Part shown: in pieces, positions 1 through 6,135 of the stretch | Layout of the letters: each line of letters begins with the position of its first letter | Numbering within the stretch: position 1 is the stretch's first letter | NCBI GenBank assembly: GCA_017627115.1 | Contig: JAGAHK010000232.1 | Location: 1-6,921 of the forward strand | Direction: 5' to 3' | Origin: Bacillota bacterium | Lineage (GTDB): Bacteria; Bacillota; Clostridia; Lachnospirales; CAG-274 | DNA: 6,921 nt | The notes under the pieces: model-generated | Seen by the model: the letters and a program-made list of their open reading frames with translations, nothing else | What the model was told of the DNA's origin: nothing | Database searches by the model: none | Made by a program: the position numbers and the translations under genes

Positions 1-98
1 ATTATTTCCATAAATACTTTTGGCTTATAATTGCGGCAATTGTCGTTTTGGCGGCGGTACGTTTTGTCTTTAAAAAGAAAATATCAATCTTATCATAA
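1..98 (+). CDS. C-terminal end of a membrane protein, paralogue of the next gene (partial)
   Basis: Only the last 31 codons are present (complete codons from base 3, stop TAA at 96-98); the 5' part lies outside the window. The visible residues start YFHKYFWLII, run through one hydrophobic membrane helix of about 18 residues, and end in a short basic tail (KKKISILS). The next gene ends in the same way: YFHKYF, a helix, then a basic tail. This suggests a tandem duplication of one membrane-protein family. The two genes are 15 nt apart and probably co-transcribed. The function is unknown, and too little is present to assign a family. That the frame is coding is inferred from this similarity and from the well-placed stop just before the next ribosome binding site. 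Confidence 0.7.
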   Translation, partial: YFHKYFWLIIAAIVVLAAVRFVFKKKISILS

Positions 99-102
99 GG
101 AG
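97..102 (+). promoter_or_regulatory. Ribosome binding site deciding the start at 114
   Basis: AAGGAG overlaps the stop codon of the upstream partial gene. An in-frame GTG at 105 lies only 2 nt after it, too close to be used efficiently. The ATG at 114 lies 11 nt after it, slightly long but workable, so 114 is preferred. Confidence 0.6.
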
Positions 103-113
103 AAGTGATTGGG

Positions 114-761
114 ATGAAGGAAAGCAAATTCTTTAACAAGAATTTGGGTCTGAAAGTGATCAGAGTCTTTATTTTAATAGTTGTTATAGTCATAATACCC
201 CTTTCAATAAGTATATACAATGATTCTCGCAGGGAAAAGTATGATGGGAGAGTGTTTCATATATCCGCTCAAAAGTGTTCACCCGATAAAAATACAGTGT
301 ATTTTGAGATGTACTGTACAATGTGGGAAAGTAATCGGGGTAGCGTGATAAAAAATGATCCCCAACATTTTGACACTGAATTTTTACCCGAAGAACGTGC
401 AAAATTATTTAAAAAGCTTTCCGAATTCGATACATATATATTATTGGATCTTGCGGAAAAATATATTGATGAAGGTTGGTATGTATACCCTGAAGCCAAA
501 GTTAAAGCGGCAAAAAACGAATACTATATTTTAAGCTATTATTCATCAACAAATGACGGACGGGAAAAAACGCTGAGAAAATTTGCCGAAAACCCGCGTG
601 AGATGGGATATATTTATCAGATAATTGCTTTTGAATATTATTTTCACAAATATTTTTTGACTTTGATCGTTGGTGCAATTTTATTGGCGGTAATTTTGGG
701 TGTGATTGCAAAAAGGAAATATAATAAATGGAAGATGACAACAAGCGCAGATTTGCATTGA
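114..761 (+). CDS. Two-helix membrane protein of unknown function
   Basis: This is a 215-residue protein that I do not recognise. A basic N-terminus (MKESKFFNKN) precedes a strong membrane helix at about residues 14-34. A soluble segment at about 35-180 holds two cysteines (C55, C68), a helical stretch around LPEERAKLFKKL (91-102) and an aromatic-rich part (GWYVYPEAKV, 121-130). A second membrane helix at about 181-199 is followed by a basic tail (KRKYNKWK). Two helices would put both ends on the same side, and the positive-inside rule favours an extracytoplasmic middle domain. The C-terminus resembles that of the partial gene just upstream. No catalytic motif is evident, and no terminator is visible before the next promoter. 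A GTG at 105 would add three residues, but its spacing to the ribosome binding site is poor. Confidence 0.75.
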   Translation: MKESKFFNKNLGLKVIRVFILIVVIVIIPLSISIYNDSRREKYDGRVFHISAQKCSPDKNTVYFEMYCTMWESNRGSVIKNDPQHFDTEFLPEERAKLFKKLSEFDTYILLDLAEKYIDEGWYVYPEAKVKAAKNEYYILSYYSSTNDGREKTLRKFAENPREMGYIYQIIAFEYYFHKYFLTLIVGAILLAVILGVIAKRKYNKWKMTTSADLH

Positions 762-793
762 GAAAATAAAACGCAAAAATTGTAATAAAACCC

Positions 794-822
794 TTGCAAA
801 TGAAAAATAATTATGATATAAT
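794..822 (+). promoter_or_regulatory. Sigma-A promoter of the aspS-gatCAB operon
   Basis: The -35 box is TTGCAA (794-799) and the -10 box is a perfect TATAAT (817-822), with 17 nt between them. TG at 814-815 gives an extended -10. Transcription should begin near 827-830, which places the whole T-box leader in the 5' untranslated region. Confidence 0.85.
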
Positions 823-937
823 TTCTATCAGTGTTTATAAATAAACGGCTGTGACGAAGAAAAGTAGCGCAAAAGAAACCTGACAGGGATGCAGAGCCAT
901 AGACTGAGAGCTTTGTTCTTGACACTTTTATGTGAAA

Positions 938-940
938 AAC
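938..940 (+). promoter_or_regulatory. T-box specifier codon AAC (Asn)
   Basis: AAC is followed by purine A941 and then the CTTC strand of the specifier-loop helix, which is the standard specifier position in stem I. It would pair with the GUU anticodon of tRNA(Asn). A GAA (Glu) triplet at 934-936 lies immediately upstream but out of step with it. Confidence 0.8.
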
Positions 941-1047
941 ACTTCCGAGCCGATAATGCAAAAGAAAAATATTTTTAAATTTTTTTAGTAGTGTTATCCG
1001 TTTATCCGCGTTAAGGATAAGAGCGGGCATATATTATTATGCCAAAT

Positions 1048-1075
1048 AAGGTGGTACCACGGTAAATTCGTCCTT
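1048..1075 (+). promoter_or_regulatory. T-box antiterminator
   Basis: AAGG (1048-1051) pairs with CCTT (1072-1075), and ACG (1059-1061) pairs with CGT (1069-1071), leaving the bulge that begins TGGT (1052-1055). That bulge captures the free NCCA end of uncharged tRNA. The strand at 1070-1075 is also the 5' strand of the terminator, so the two folds exclude each other. Confidence 0.88.
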
Positions 1076-1103
1076 GTGCACATATGTGCGTAAGGACTTT
1101 TTT
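1070..1103 (+). terminator. T-box intrinsic terminator (attenuator)
   Basis: A 12-bp hairpin (1070-1081 with 1086-1097, including two G-U pairs) has an ATAT loop and is followed directly by six T residues (1098-1103). It forms when tRNA(Asn) is charged and stops transcription ahead of aspS. Confidence 0.92.
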
Positions 1104-1142
1104 ATTGTTATTTACCGATTCCGACATTATTAACGGTAACGG

Positions 1143-1181
1143 TCGCGGAAAATAATGAATACGTTGTATTTTTTTTCGCGA
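1143..1181 (+). other. Imperfect hairpin in the aspS leader
   Basis: TCGCG (1143-1147) can pair with CGCGA (1177-1181), and AATAC (1158-1162) with GTATT (1166-1170) around a GTT loop. A/T-rich pairing with mismatches lies between. The run of T at 1169-1176 is inside the fold, so this is not a standard terminator. It lies between the T-box attenuator and the repeat-like hairpins. No function is assigned. Confidence 0.4.
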
Positions 1182-1192
1182 TAATGTTTTGT

Positions 1193-1270
1193 CGAACTTT
1201 ATAAAAAGTTCGTCGGAGGTGCAGGAGGTGAAACCTCTTGCATAAGGGGCGCAGGGGCAGAGCCCTTGCG
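1193..1270 (+). repeat. Structured triple-hairpin element, probable dispersed intergenic repeat
   Basis: Three hairpins follow in close succession. The first is CGAACTTT/AAAGTTCG (1193-1212, loop ATAA). The second is TGCAGGAGGT/ACCTCTTGCA (1220-1242, loop GAA). The third is CGCAGGGGC/GCCCTTGCG (1250-1270, loop AGA). The second and third are built alike (GCAGG...CTTGC) and have compensating base differences, as in REP/MITE-like elements. The GC-rich composition contrasts with the A/T-rich bases before it. It lies in the transcribed leader, ending about 5 nt before the aspS ribosome binding site region (AAAGGTG, 1276-1282). That it is dispersed in the genome is inference; only one copy is visible here. 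Confidence 0.6.
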
Positions 1271-1289
1271 GAAAGAAAGGTGAGAAAAT

Positions 1290-2612
1290 ATGATCAAAGC
1301 AAGCGGCGAAAGAACGATCGCAGATTTAAGTATTGCCGAGCTTTTAACGGCAGAGGGCACGGTCACAACACACGGCGTTGTTTATAATGTGCGTGATATG
1401 GGTGATTTTGCATTCATTATTTTAAGAAAGATCGGCGGTCAGGTACAGTGTATCTACGAAAAAACAGGCAGTGAAGAAGAAAAAGAATTTTTGAAAGATG
1501 AAGCTTCCATACGCGTTACGGGTACTATCCGCAAGGAGGAACGTGCGGTAAACGGTGTTGAGATAGTTGCCGAAAAGGTCGAGCTTTTAAGCAAACCCAA
1601 AGAGGAACTTCCTTTAAGCATCAATAAATACCGCCTTAATGTGGCTCTTGAAAACGAGCTTGGTTTAAGACCCGTTACTTTAAGGAACGAATACAAGAGA
1701 AATATATTCAAATTACAGTCTGCACTTGTTGAAGCATTCAGAGAATATCTGGGCAAAAACGGTTTTACCGAGATAATGACCCCGAAGATCGTTGCCTCGG
1801 GTGCAGAGGGCGGCGCAAATATATTCAAGCTTGACTACTTCGGCAAAAAGGCATATCTTGCACAAAGTCCGCAGTTCTATAAGCAGATGCTCATACCCGT
1901 TTACGAAAGAGTGTTTGAGATTGCTCCCGTATTCCGTGCGGAAAAGCACGATACAACGCGCCATCTTAACGAATATATCGGTGTTGACTTTGAAATGGGC
2001 TTTATCAACAGTTTCTACGATATTATCAATATGGAAACGGGTATGATAAAGTATGCAATGGAATTTTTGAAAGAAAAATACCCCGAAGTGCTTAAAAAGC
2101 TCAATGTCACTCTTCCTGTTATCAAGGATATCCCCTGCGTAACATTCAAGGAAGCAAAGGAAATGGTCGCTGAAAAATACAACCGCAAGATCAAGGATCC
2201 ATATGACCTTGAACCCGAGGAAGAACGCCTTATCGGTGAACTTTTCAAAGAGGACTATGACAGCGACTTTGTTTTCGTAACACATTATCCTATTAAAAAG
2301 CGTCCGTTCTACGCTATGGACGACCCCGAAAACGAAAAATACACTTTAAGTTTCGACCTTCTTTTCAGAGGCCTTGAAGTAACAACGGGCGGTCAGCGTA
2401 TACACGATTATGACACACAGGTAAAGAAAATGATATTCAAGGGTCTTTATCCCGAGGATTTTGAAAGCTATTTGATGCTTCATAAATACGGCTGTCCTCC
2501 TCACGGCGGTCTTGGTATGGGTCTTGAAAGATTTGTTATGAAGCTTATCGACGAAAAGAATATAAGGGCAACTTCTATGTTCCCGAGAGATACAACACGT
2601 TTAAATCCGTAA
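1290..2612 (+). CDS. aspS: Aspartyl-tRNA synthetase, archaeal type; probable aspartate--tRNA(Asn) ligase
   Basis: This class II synthetase activates Asp with ATP and loads it on tRNA. Its 440 residues match the archaeal-type AspRS rather than the roughly 590-residue bacterial form, which carries a GAD insertion. An N-terminal OB-fold anticodon-binding domain (about 20-100) is followed by the catalytic core. QSPQFYKQM is at 192-200, motif 2 FRAEKHDTTRHLNEY at 215-229, GGQR at 367-370, motif 3 GLGMGLERF at 407-415, and the family-typical C-terminus FPRDTTRLNP at 431-440. It is the first gene of an operon with gatCAB, behind an Asn T-box, so it probably forms Asp-tRNA(Asn) for amidation. It may be non-discriminating or may prefer tRNA(Asn). 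The start has an AAAGGTG site (1276-1282) 7 nt ahead. An AsnRS is unlikely given the sequence type and the gatCAB context. Whether a second AspRS exists elsewhere cannot be seen. Confidence 0.95.
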   Translation: MIKASGERTIADLSIAELLTAEGTVTTHGVVYNVRDMGDFAFIILRKIGGQVQCIYEKTGSEEEKEFLKDEASIRVTGTIRKEERAVNGVEIVAEKVELLSKPKEELPLSINKYRLNVALENELGLRPVTLRNEYKRNIFKLQSALVEAFREYLGKNGFTEIMTPKIVASGAEGGANIFKLDYFGKKAYLAQSPQFYKQMLIPVYERVFEIAPVFRAEKHDTTRHLNEYIGVDFEMGFINSFYDIINMETGMIKYAMEFLKEKYPEVLKKLNVTLPVIKDIPCVTFKEAKEMVAEKYNRKIKDPYDLEPEEERLIGELFKEDYDSDFVFVTHYPIKKRPFYAMDDPENEKYTLSFDLLFRGLEVTTGGQRIHDYDTQVKKMIFKGLYPEDFESYLMLHKYGCPPHGGLGMGLERFVMKLIDEKNIRATSMFPRDTTRLNP

Positions 2613-2628
2613 TAAGGAGGTTACGCAA

Positions 2629-3090
2629 ATGACAGCGGAAGAAAAAATAATAACCGCGATAGAAGAAGCAACGGGCATTTCGGTTTCGGAAGAAAAGCTT
2701 GATGCCGTAAAATCGCGTATACAAATGATATTTGACTTCCTCGGCTATGAGGAAAAGACCGTTTCGACACAGATGGTCGGCAAAAAGGCAGCTCCCGGTG
2801 CAAACGGCATTGATGATGAACTTATCAAATACCTTGAAGAACTCTCTCGTCTTACTCTTACCGAAGACGAGGAGAAAAAGGCAAAGGAAGACCTTACAAA
2901 GATACTTAGCTATATCGACACTTTAAATCAGCTTGATACCGATAATGTAGAGCCTATGAGCCATCCTTTCCCTTACACAAACAATTTCCGCGAGGACGAG
3001 GCAAAGCCGTCCGAGGACAGAGAACTTATTCTGAAAAACGCACTGCAGCAGAAAGACGGCTGCTTCAAGGTGCCTACGACTGTAGAGTAA
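2629..3090 (+). CDS. gatC: Asp-tRNA(Asn)/Glu-tRNA(Gln) amidotransferase subunit C with N-terminal extension
   Basis: GatC is the small, mostly helical subunit that wraps GatA and GatB together and stabilises the amidotransferase. The GatC domain covers about residues 59-153. It includes IDDELIKYLEELSRLTLTED (61-80), the helix with ILSYIDTLNQLDTDNVEPM (92-110), the P(F/Y) loop SHPFPYTNNFREDEA (111-125) and the C-terminal FKVPTTVE. The family is usually about 95 residues, and this protein has 153. The extra 58 or so residues are mainly helical and charged (EEKIITAIEEATG, then EEKLDAVKSRIQMIFDFLGY). The start at 2629 is strongly supported by TAAGGAGG (2613-2620) 8 nt ahead. The only internal in-frame ATG before the domain (2773) has no ribosome binding site. 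The gene lies 16 nt after aspS and 13 nt before gatA. The extension has no function I recognise. Confidence 0.92.
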   Translation: MTAEEKIITAIEEATGISVSEEKLDAVKSRIQMIFDFLGYEEKTVSTQMVGKKAAPGANGIDDELIKYLEELSRLTLTEDEEKKAKEDLTKILSYIDTLNQLDTDNVEPMSHPFPYTNNFREDEAKPSEDRELILKNALQQKDGCFKVPTTVE

Positions 3091-3103
3091 AGGGGGCATA
3101 AAA

Positions 3104-4582
3104 ATGGATCTTTCAAACAAAACTGCCCTTGAAATAGGTCAGATGATAAAAGACAAGCAGGTCAGCTCCGTTGAAGTTACAAAGGACTTTCTTGCTAAAA
3201 TAAAAAATACGGACGAAAAAGTCAATGCTTATATAACCGTGCTTGAAGACGAGGCAATAGCACAGGCACAAGCCGTTCAGGCAAAGATAGACAGCGGCGA
3301 GCTTACATCACCGCTTGCAGGTGTGCCTATGGCTATAAAGGATAACATCTGTACAAAAGATATCCTTACTACCTGCGGTTCAAAAATGCTTTACAATTTC
3401 AAGCCCGTTTACAACGCAACAGTTACGGAAAGACTGTTAAACAGCGGCGCTGTTGTTTTGGGCAAGCTTAATATGGACGAATTTGCCATGGGCGGCTCTA
3501 CCGAAACTTCTTATTTCGGTCCCACCTGCAACCCTTACGACCTGGAACGTGTACCGGGCGGTTCTTCGGGCGGTTCGGCTGCGGCTGTTGCGGCTGATGA
3601 ATGTACCTACGCTTTGGGCAGCGATACGGGCGGTTCCATACGTCAGCCCTGTTCGTTCTGCGGTGTCAGCGGTATCAAGCCCACATACGGTGCTGTAAGC
3701 CGTTTCGGTCTTGTTGCTTTTGCATCTTCTCTCGATCAGATAGGACCTGTCGGCAGAGATATCCGCGACTGTGCGGAGGTGTTGAGCGTTATTTCGGGTC
3801 ACGATGCAAAAGATTCGACATCAATAAAAGGCAAAACATTTGATTTTTCACAGAGCTTTACACAGGACTTAAAGGGTCTTAAAATAGGTCTGCCCGTTAA
3901 CTATTTCGGCAAGGGTCTTGACGAAGATGTTAAAAAGCCCGTGCTTGAAGCTGTTGAAACACTTAAAAAACTCGGTGCGCAAGTTGAAGAATTTGAAATG
4001 AGTATAGTTGATTATGCTATCCCCACTTACTATGTTCTTGCCTGCGCCGAAGCAAGTTCAAACCTTTCTCGTTATGACGGCATCAAATACGGCTACCGCA
4101 GAAAAGACTGCGAGGATCTTTTAAGCGTCTACTACACATCGAGAAGCGAGGGCTTCGGCATGGAAGTTAAGCGCCGTATAATGCTCGGTTCTTTCGTTCT
4201 GAGCAGCGGTTACTATGACGCTTACTACAACAAGAGCTTAAAGGTAAGAGGTCTTATCAAAAAGAGCTTTGACGAGGCATTTGCAAGCTATGATATGATA
4301 ATTTCGCCCGTAGCACCTACTGTTGCATACAAGATAGGCGAAAACTCATCCGACCCGTTAAAGATGTATCTTGGTGATATTTACACTGTTTCCGTTAACC
4401 TTGCAGGTATACCCGGTGTTTCCGTGCCCTGCGGTTTCGGCAAAAACAATATGCCCGTAGGCTTCCAGCTTATCGGCGATGTATTCAGCGAACCAAAGCT
4501 TGTAAAAGCCGCTTATGCTTTCCAGCAGGTGACTGATTTCCACAAGCAGAGACCCGAGATAGTGAAAGGAGGCAGAGCATAA
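3104..4582 (+). CDS. gatA: Asp-tRNA(Asn)/Glu-tRNA(Gln) amidotransferase subunit A
   Basis: GatA is the amidase-signature subunit that releases ammonia from glutamine (or asparagine) and sends it through a tunnel to GatB. At 492 residues it is close to the usual family length. The Ser-cisSer-Lys triad is intact: K79 in GVPMAIKDN, S154 in PGGSSGGSAAA, and S178 in GSDTGGSIRQP. These numbers match those I recall for Staphylococcus aureus GatA. The conserved stretches LAGVPMAIKDNICTKD (71-86), LGKLNMDEFAMGGSTE (119-134) and SRFGLVAFASSLDQIGP (199-215) are present. A ribosome binding site (AAAGGGGG, 3089-3096) overlaps the gatC stop, which fits translational coupling. The stop overlaps the gatB start by 1 nt. 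No defect is seen. Confidence 0.97.
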   Translation: MDLSNKTALEIGQMIKDKQVSSVEVTKDFLAKIKNTDEKVNAYITVLEDEAIAQAQAVQAKIDSGELTSPLAGVPMAIKDNICTKDILTTCGSKMLYNFKPVYNATVTERLLNSGAVVLGKLNMDEFAMGGSTETSYFGPTCNPYDLERVPGGSSGGSAAAVAADECTYALGSDTGGSIRQPCSFCGVSGIKPTYGAVSRFGLVAFASSLDQIGPVGRDIRDCAEVLSVISGHDAKDSTSIKGKTFDFSQSFTQDLKGLKIGLPVNYFGKGLDEDVKKPVLEAVETLKKLGAQVEEFEMSIVDYAIPTYYVLACAEASSNLSRYDGIKYGYRRKDCEDLLSVYYTSRSEGFGMEVKRRIMLGSFVLSSGYYDAYYNKSLKVRGLIKKSFDEAFASYDMIISPVAPTVAYKIGENSSDPLKMYLGDIYTVSVNLAGIPGVSVPCGFGKNNMPVGFQLIGDVFSEPKLVKAAYAFQQVTDFHKQRPEIVKGGRA

Positions 4583-6021
4583 TGAATTATCAGACAGTAG
4601 TCGGTCTGGAAGTCCATGTTGAGCTTTCGACCAAATCAAAAATATTCTGCAGCTGCACAACGGAGTTCGGCGGCGAACCCAATACTCATGTTTGCCCCGT
4701 ATGTTCGGGTATGCCCGGTGTTTTGCCCGTACTTAACAAAAAGGTAGTTGACTTTGCTATCCGTGCGGGTCTTGCAACAAACTGCGAGATAACACGCTAT
4801 AATAAATTCGACAGAAAAAACTATTTCTATCCTGACCTTCCCAAAGCTTACCAGGTCAGCCAGCTGTACCTGCCTATCTGCCGCAACGGTAAAGTTGAGA
4901 TAGAGGTAGACGGAAAGAAAAAATATATCGGCATTCACGAGATCCATATGGAAGAAGATGCGGGTAAACTTGTTCACGACCCGTGGGACGACTGTACACT
5001 CGTTGACTACAACCGCTGCGGCGTACCCCTTCTGGAAATAGTTTCCGAGCCCGATTTCAGAAGTGCTGATGAAGTTATAGCCTACCTTACAAAGTTAAGG
5101 GAAACTATGATGTATCTCGGTGTTTCCGACTGTAAGATGCAGGAGGGCTCAATGCGTGCCGATGTCAATATTTCGGTAATGCCCGTAGGCTCCGCAAAGT
5201 TCGGTACACGTACCGAGATGAAAAATATGAACAGCTTTAAGGCTATCTACCGCGCTATCAATTATGAGGCAAAGCGTCAGATAGAGCTGCTTGAAAGCGG
5301 CGGCACCGTAACACAGGAAACAAGAAGATGGGACGATAACAAAGATGCAAGCTTTGCAATGCGCAGCAAGGAAAATGCACAGGATTACCGTTATTTCCCC
5401 GAACCCGACCTTCTGCCTATCGAGATAAGCGACAGCTGGATAAAGGATACGCAGGACAATATGCCCGAGCTTCCCGAAGCAAAGAGGGCGCGTTATATGT
5501 CCGAATTCGGTCTTTCCGAATATGATGCTTCCGTTATCACTGCCGAAAGACAGGTCGCTTATATCTTTGAGGATGCAACGGCTATCTGCGGCAAGCCTAA
5601 AGAAGTCTGCAACTATGTCATGGGCGAACTTATGCGCCTTATGAGTGAAACGGGCACCCTTGCGGAAGAACTTGAGATCGAGCCGAAGAAGATCGCCGAT
5701 ATTATCGAATTTGTGGCACAGGGTAAGATAAACAGAAGCGTTGCGAAAGAAGTTTTCGAGGCTGTATTCAAAAAGAATGTTGACCCCGCAAAATATATCG
5801 AGGAAAACAACCTTGCAATGGTCGATGATACCTCACTTGTTGAGGAAACAGTCGCAAAGGTCATCGCCGATAATCCCAAGTCTATAGAGGACTTGAAGGC
5901 AGGCAAGGAGAAAGCAAAAGGCTTCCTTGTGGGTCAGACAATGAAAGCACTTAAAGGCAAAGCAAATCCGCAGACCGTTAACAAAGTGCTGAATGAAAAA
6001 CTTGCCGAAGTTTTAAAATAA
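4582..6021 (+). CDS. gatB: Asp-tRNA(Asn)/Glu-tRNA(Gln) amidotransferase subunit B
   Basis: GatB binds the misacylated tRNA, phosphorylates the Asp or Glu side chain with ATP and transfers ammonia to it. Its 479 residues match the family length. Conserved features are VVGLEVHVEL (6-15, with E10 and H12 of the kinase site), a four-cysteine zinc knuckle (C23, C25, C38, C41), YFYPDLPKAYQ (81-91), HMEEDAGKL (122-130), GSMRADVNIS (189-198), KNMNSFK (214-220) and FPEPDLLPI (272-280). The helical and YqeY-like tail (about 295-479) ends with FLVGQTMKALKGKANP (448-463). The ATG overlaps the gatA stop (TAATG), and AAAGGAGG (4565-4572) lies inside the gatA end, so the two subunits are probably made in fixed ratio. 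This is the last gene of the operon. Confidence 0.97.
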   Translation: MNYQTVVGLEVHVELSTKSKIFCSCTTEFGGEPNTHVCPVCSGMPGVLPVLNKKVVDFAIRAGLATNCEITRYNKFDRKNYFYPDLPKAYQVSQLYLPICRNGKVEIEVDGKKKYIGIHEIHMEEDAGKLVHDPWDDCTLVDYNRCGVPLLEIVSEPDFRSADEVIAYLTKLRETMMYLGVSDCKMQEGSMRADVNISVMPVGSAKFGTRTEMKNMNSFKAIYRAINYEAKRQIELLESGGTVTQETRRWDDNKDASFAMRSKENAQDYRYFPEPDLLPIEISDSWIKDTQDNMPELPEAKRARYMSEFGLSEYDASVITAERQVAYIFEDATAICGKPKEVCNYVMGELMRLMSETGTLAEELEIEPKKIADIIEFVAQGKINRSVAKEVFEAVFKKNVDPAKYIEENNLAMVDDTSLVEETVAKVIADNPKSIEDLKAGKEKAKGFLVGQTMKALKGKANPQTVNKVLNEKLAEVLK

Positions 6022-6029
6022 ATGATTTT

Positions 6030-6061
6030 AAGGCTATTGCAGAAATGTGATAGCCTTTTTT
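6030..6061 (+). terminator. Intrinsic terminator of the aspS-gatCAB operon
   Basis: AAGGCTAT (6030-6037) pairs with ATAGCCTT (6050-6057). Four further inner pairs, two of them G-U, leave a loop of AGAAAT. The T run at 6056-6061 completes it. It begins 9 nt after the gatB stop. Confidence 0.92.
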
Positions 6062-6088
6062 GTTATATACTATTCTTATACAAAAGGG

Positions 6089-6117
6089 TTGAAAAAAATA
6101 TTAAATAGATGTATAAT
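6089..6117 (+). promoter_or_regulatory. Sigma-A promoter of the zeta-toxin module
   Basis: The boxes are TTGAAA (6089-6094) and a perfect TATAAT (6112-6117) with a 17-nt spacer. Transcription should start near 6124, giving a leader of roughly 24 nt. Together with the terminator just upstream it makes the right-hand gene pair an independent unit. Confidence 0.85.
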
Positions 6118-6135
6118 TTTTTTATAAAATCAAAA

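Larger units (their letters stand above)
827..1103 (+). promoter_or_regulatory. T-box riboswitch leader, predicted tRNA(Asn) sensor
   Basis: This is a class I, transcription-attenuating T-box. Stem I is closed by CGGCT (846-850) with AGCCG (948-952). GA-rich flanks (GTGAC at 851-855, CGA at 946-948) fit the usual kink-turn, and GAAG (856-859) pairs with CTTC (942-945). The conserved AGTA of the specifier loop lies at 863-866. A distal hairpin pairs CAGAGC (892-897) with GCTTTG (910-915). The triplet just before the conserved purine (A941) and the CTTC strand is AAC (938-940), an asparagine codon. Further hairpins follow: CCG.TTATCC (998-1007) with GGATAA...CGG (1015-1026), and GGCATA/TATGCC (1026-1043). 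The T-box core AAGGTGGTACCACGG is at 1048-1062. The AAC reading matches the downstream Asn-tRNA(Asn) pathway genes. Upper stem I pairing is less certain than the base. Confidence 0.93.

Noticed and set aside
105..113. GTG start at 105 for the 114-761 gene
   Set aside because: Only 2 nt separate it from the AAGGAG site; ATG 114 is better placed.
921..923. GAC (Asp) triplet in the 3' half of stem I as an alternative specifier
   Set aside because: It lies well above the specifier loop and is not next to the CTTC strand of the lower helix; AAC at 938-940 is in the standard position.
644..1030. Long minus-strand open frame opposite the membrane gene and T-box
   Set aside because: It runs across a clearly structured RNA leader and a promoter, has no recognisable domain or ribosome binding site, and is best seen as chance.
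1165..1185. Possible second promoter ahead of aspS (TTGTAT and GATAAT)
   Set aside because: The spacing is only 9 nt and the boxes are weak, so it is not a plausible sigma-A promoter.
1713..2285. Long minus-strand open frame opposite aspS (190 codons)
   Set aside because: It is a mirror of the codon pattern of a well-conserved synthetase gene, with no domain or upstream signals of its own.
6076..6116. Inverted repeat TTATAC/GTATAA around the zeta-module promoter as an autoregulatory operator
   Set aside because: Six A/T-rich bases 29 nt apart are expected by chance in such sequence, and one arm is simply the -10 region.
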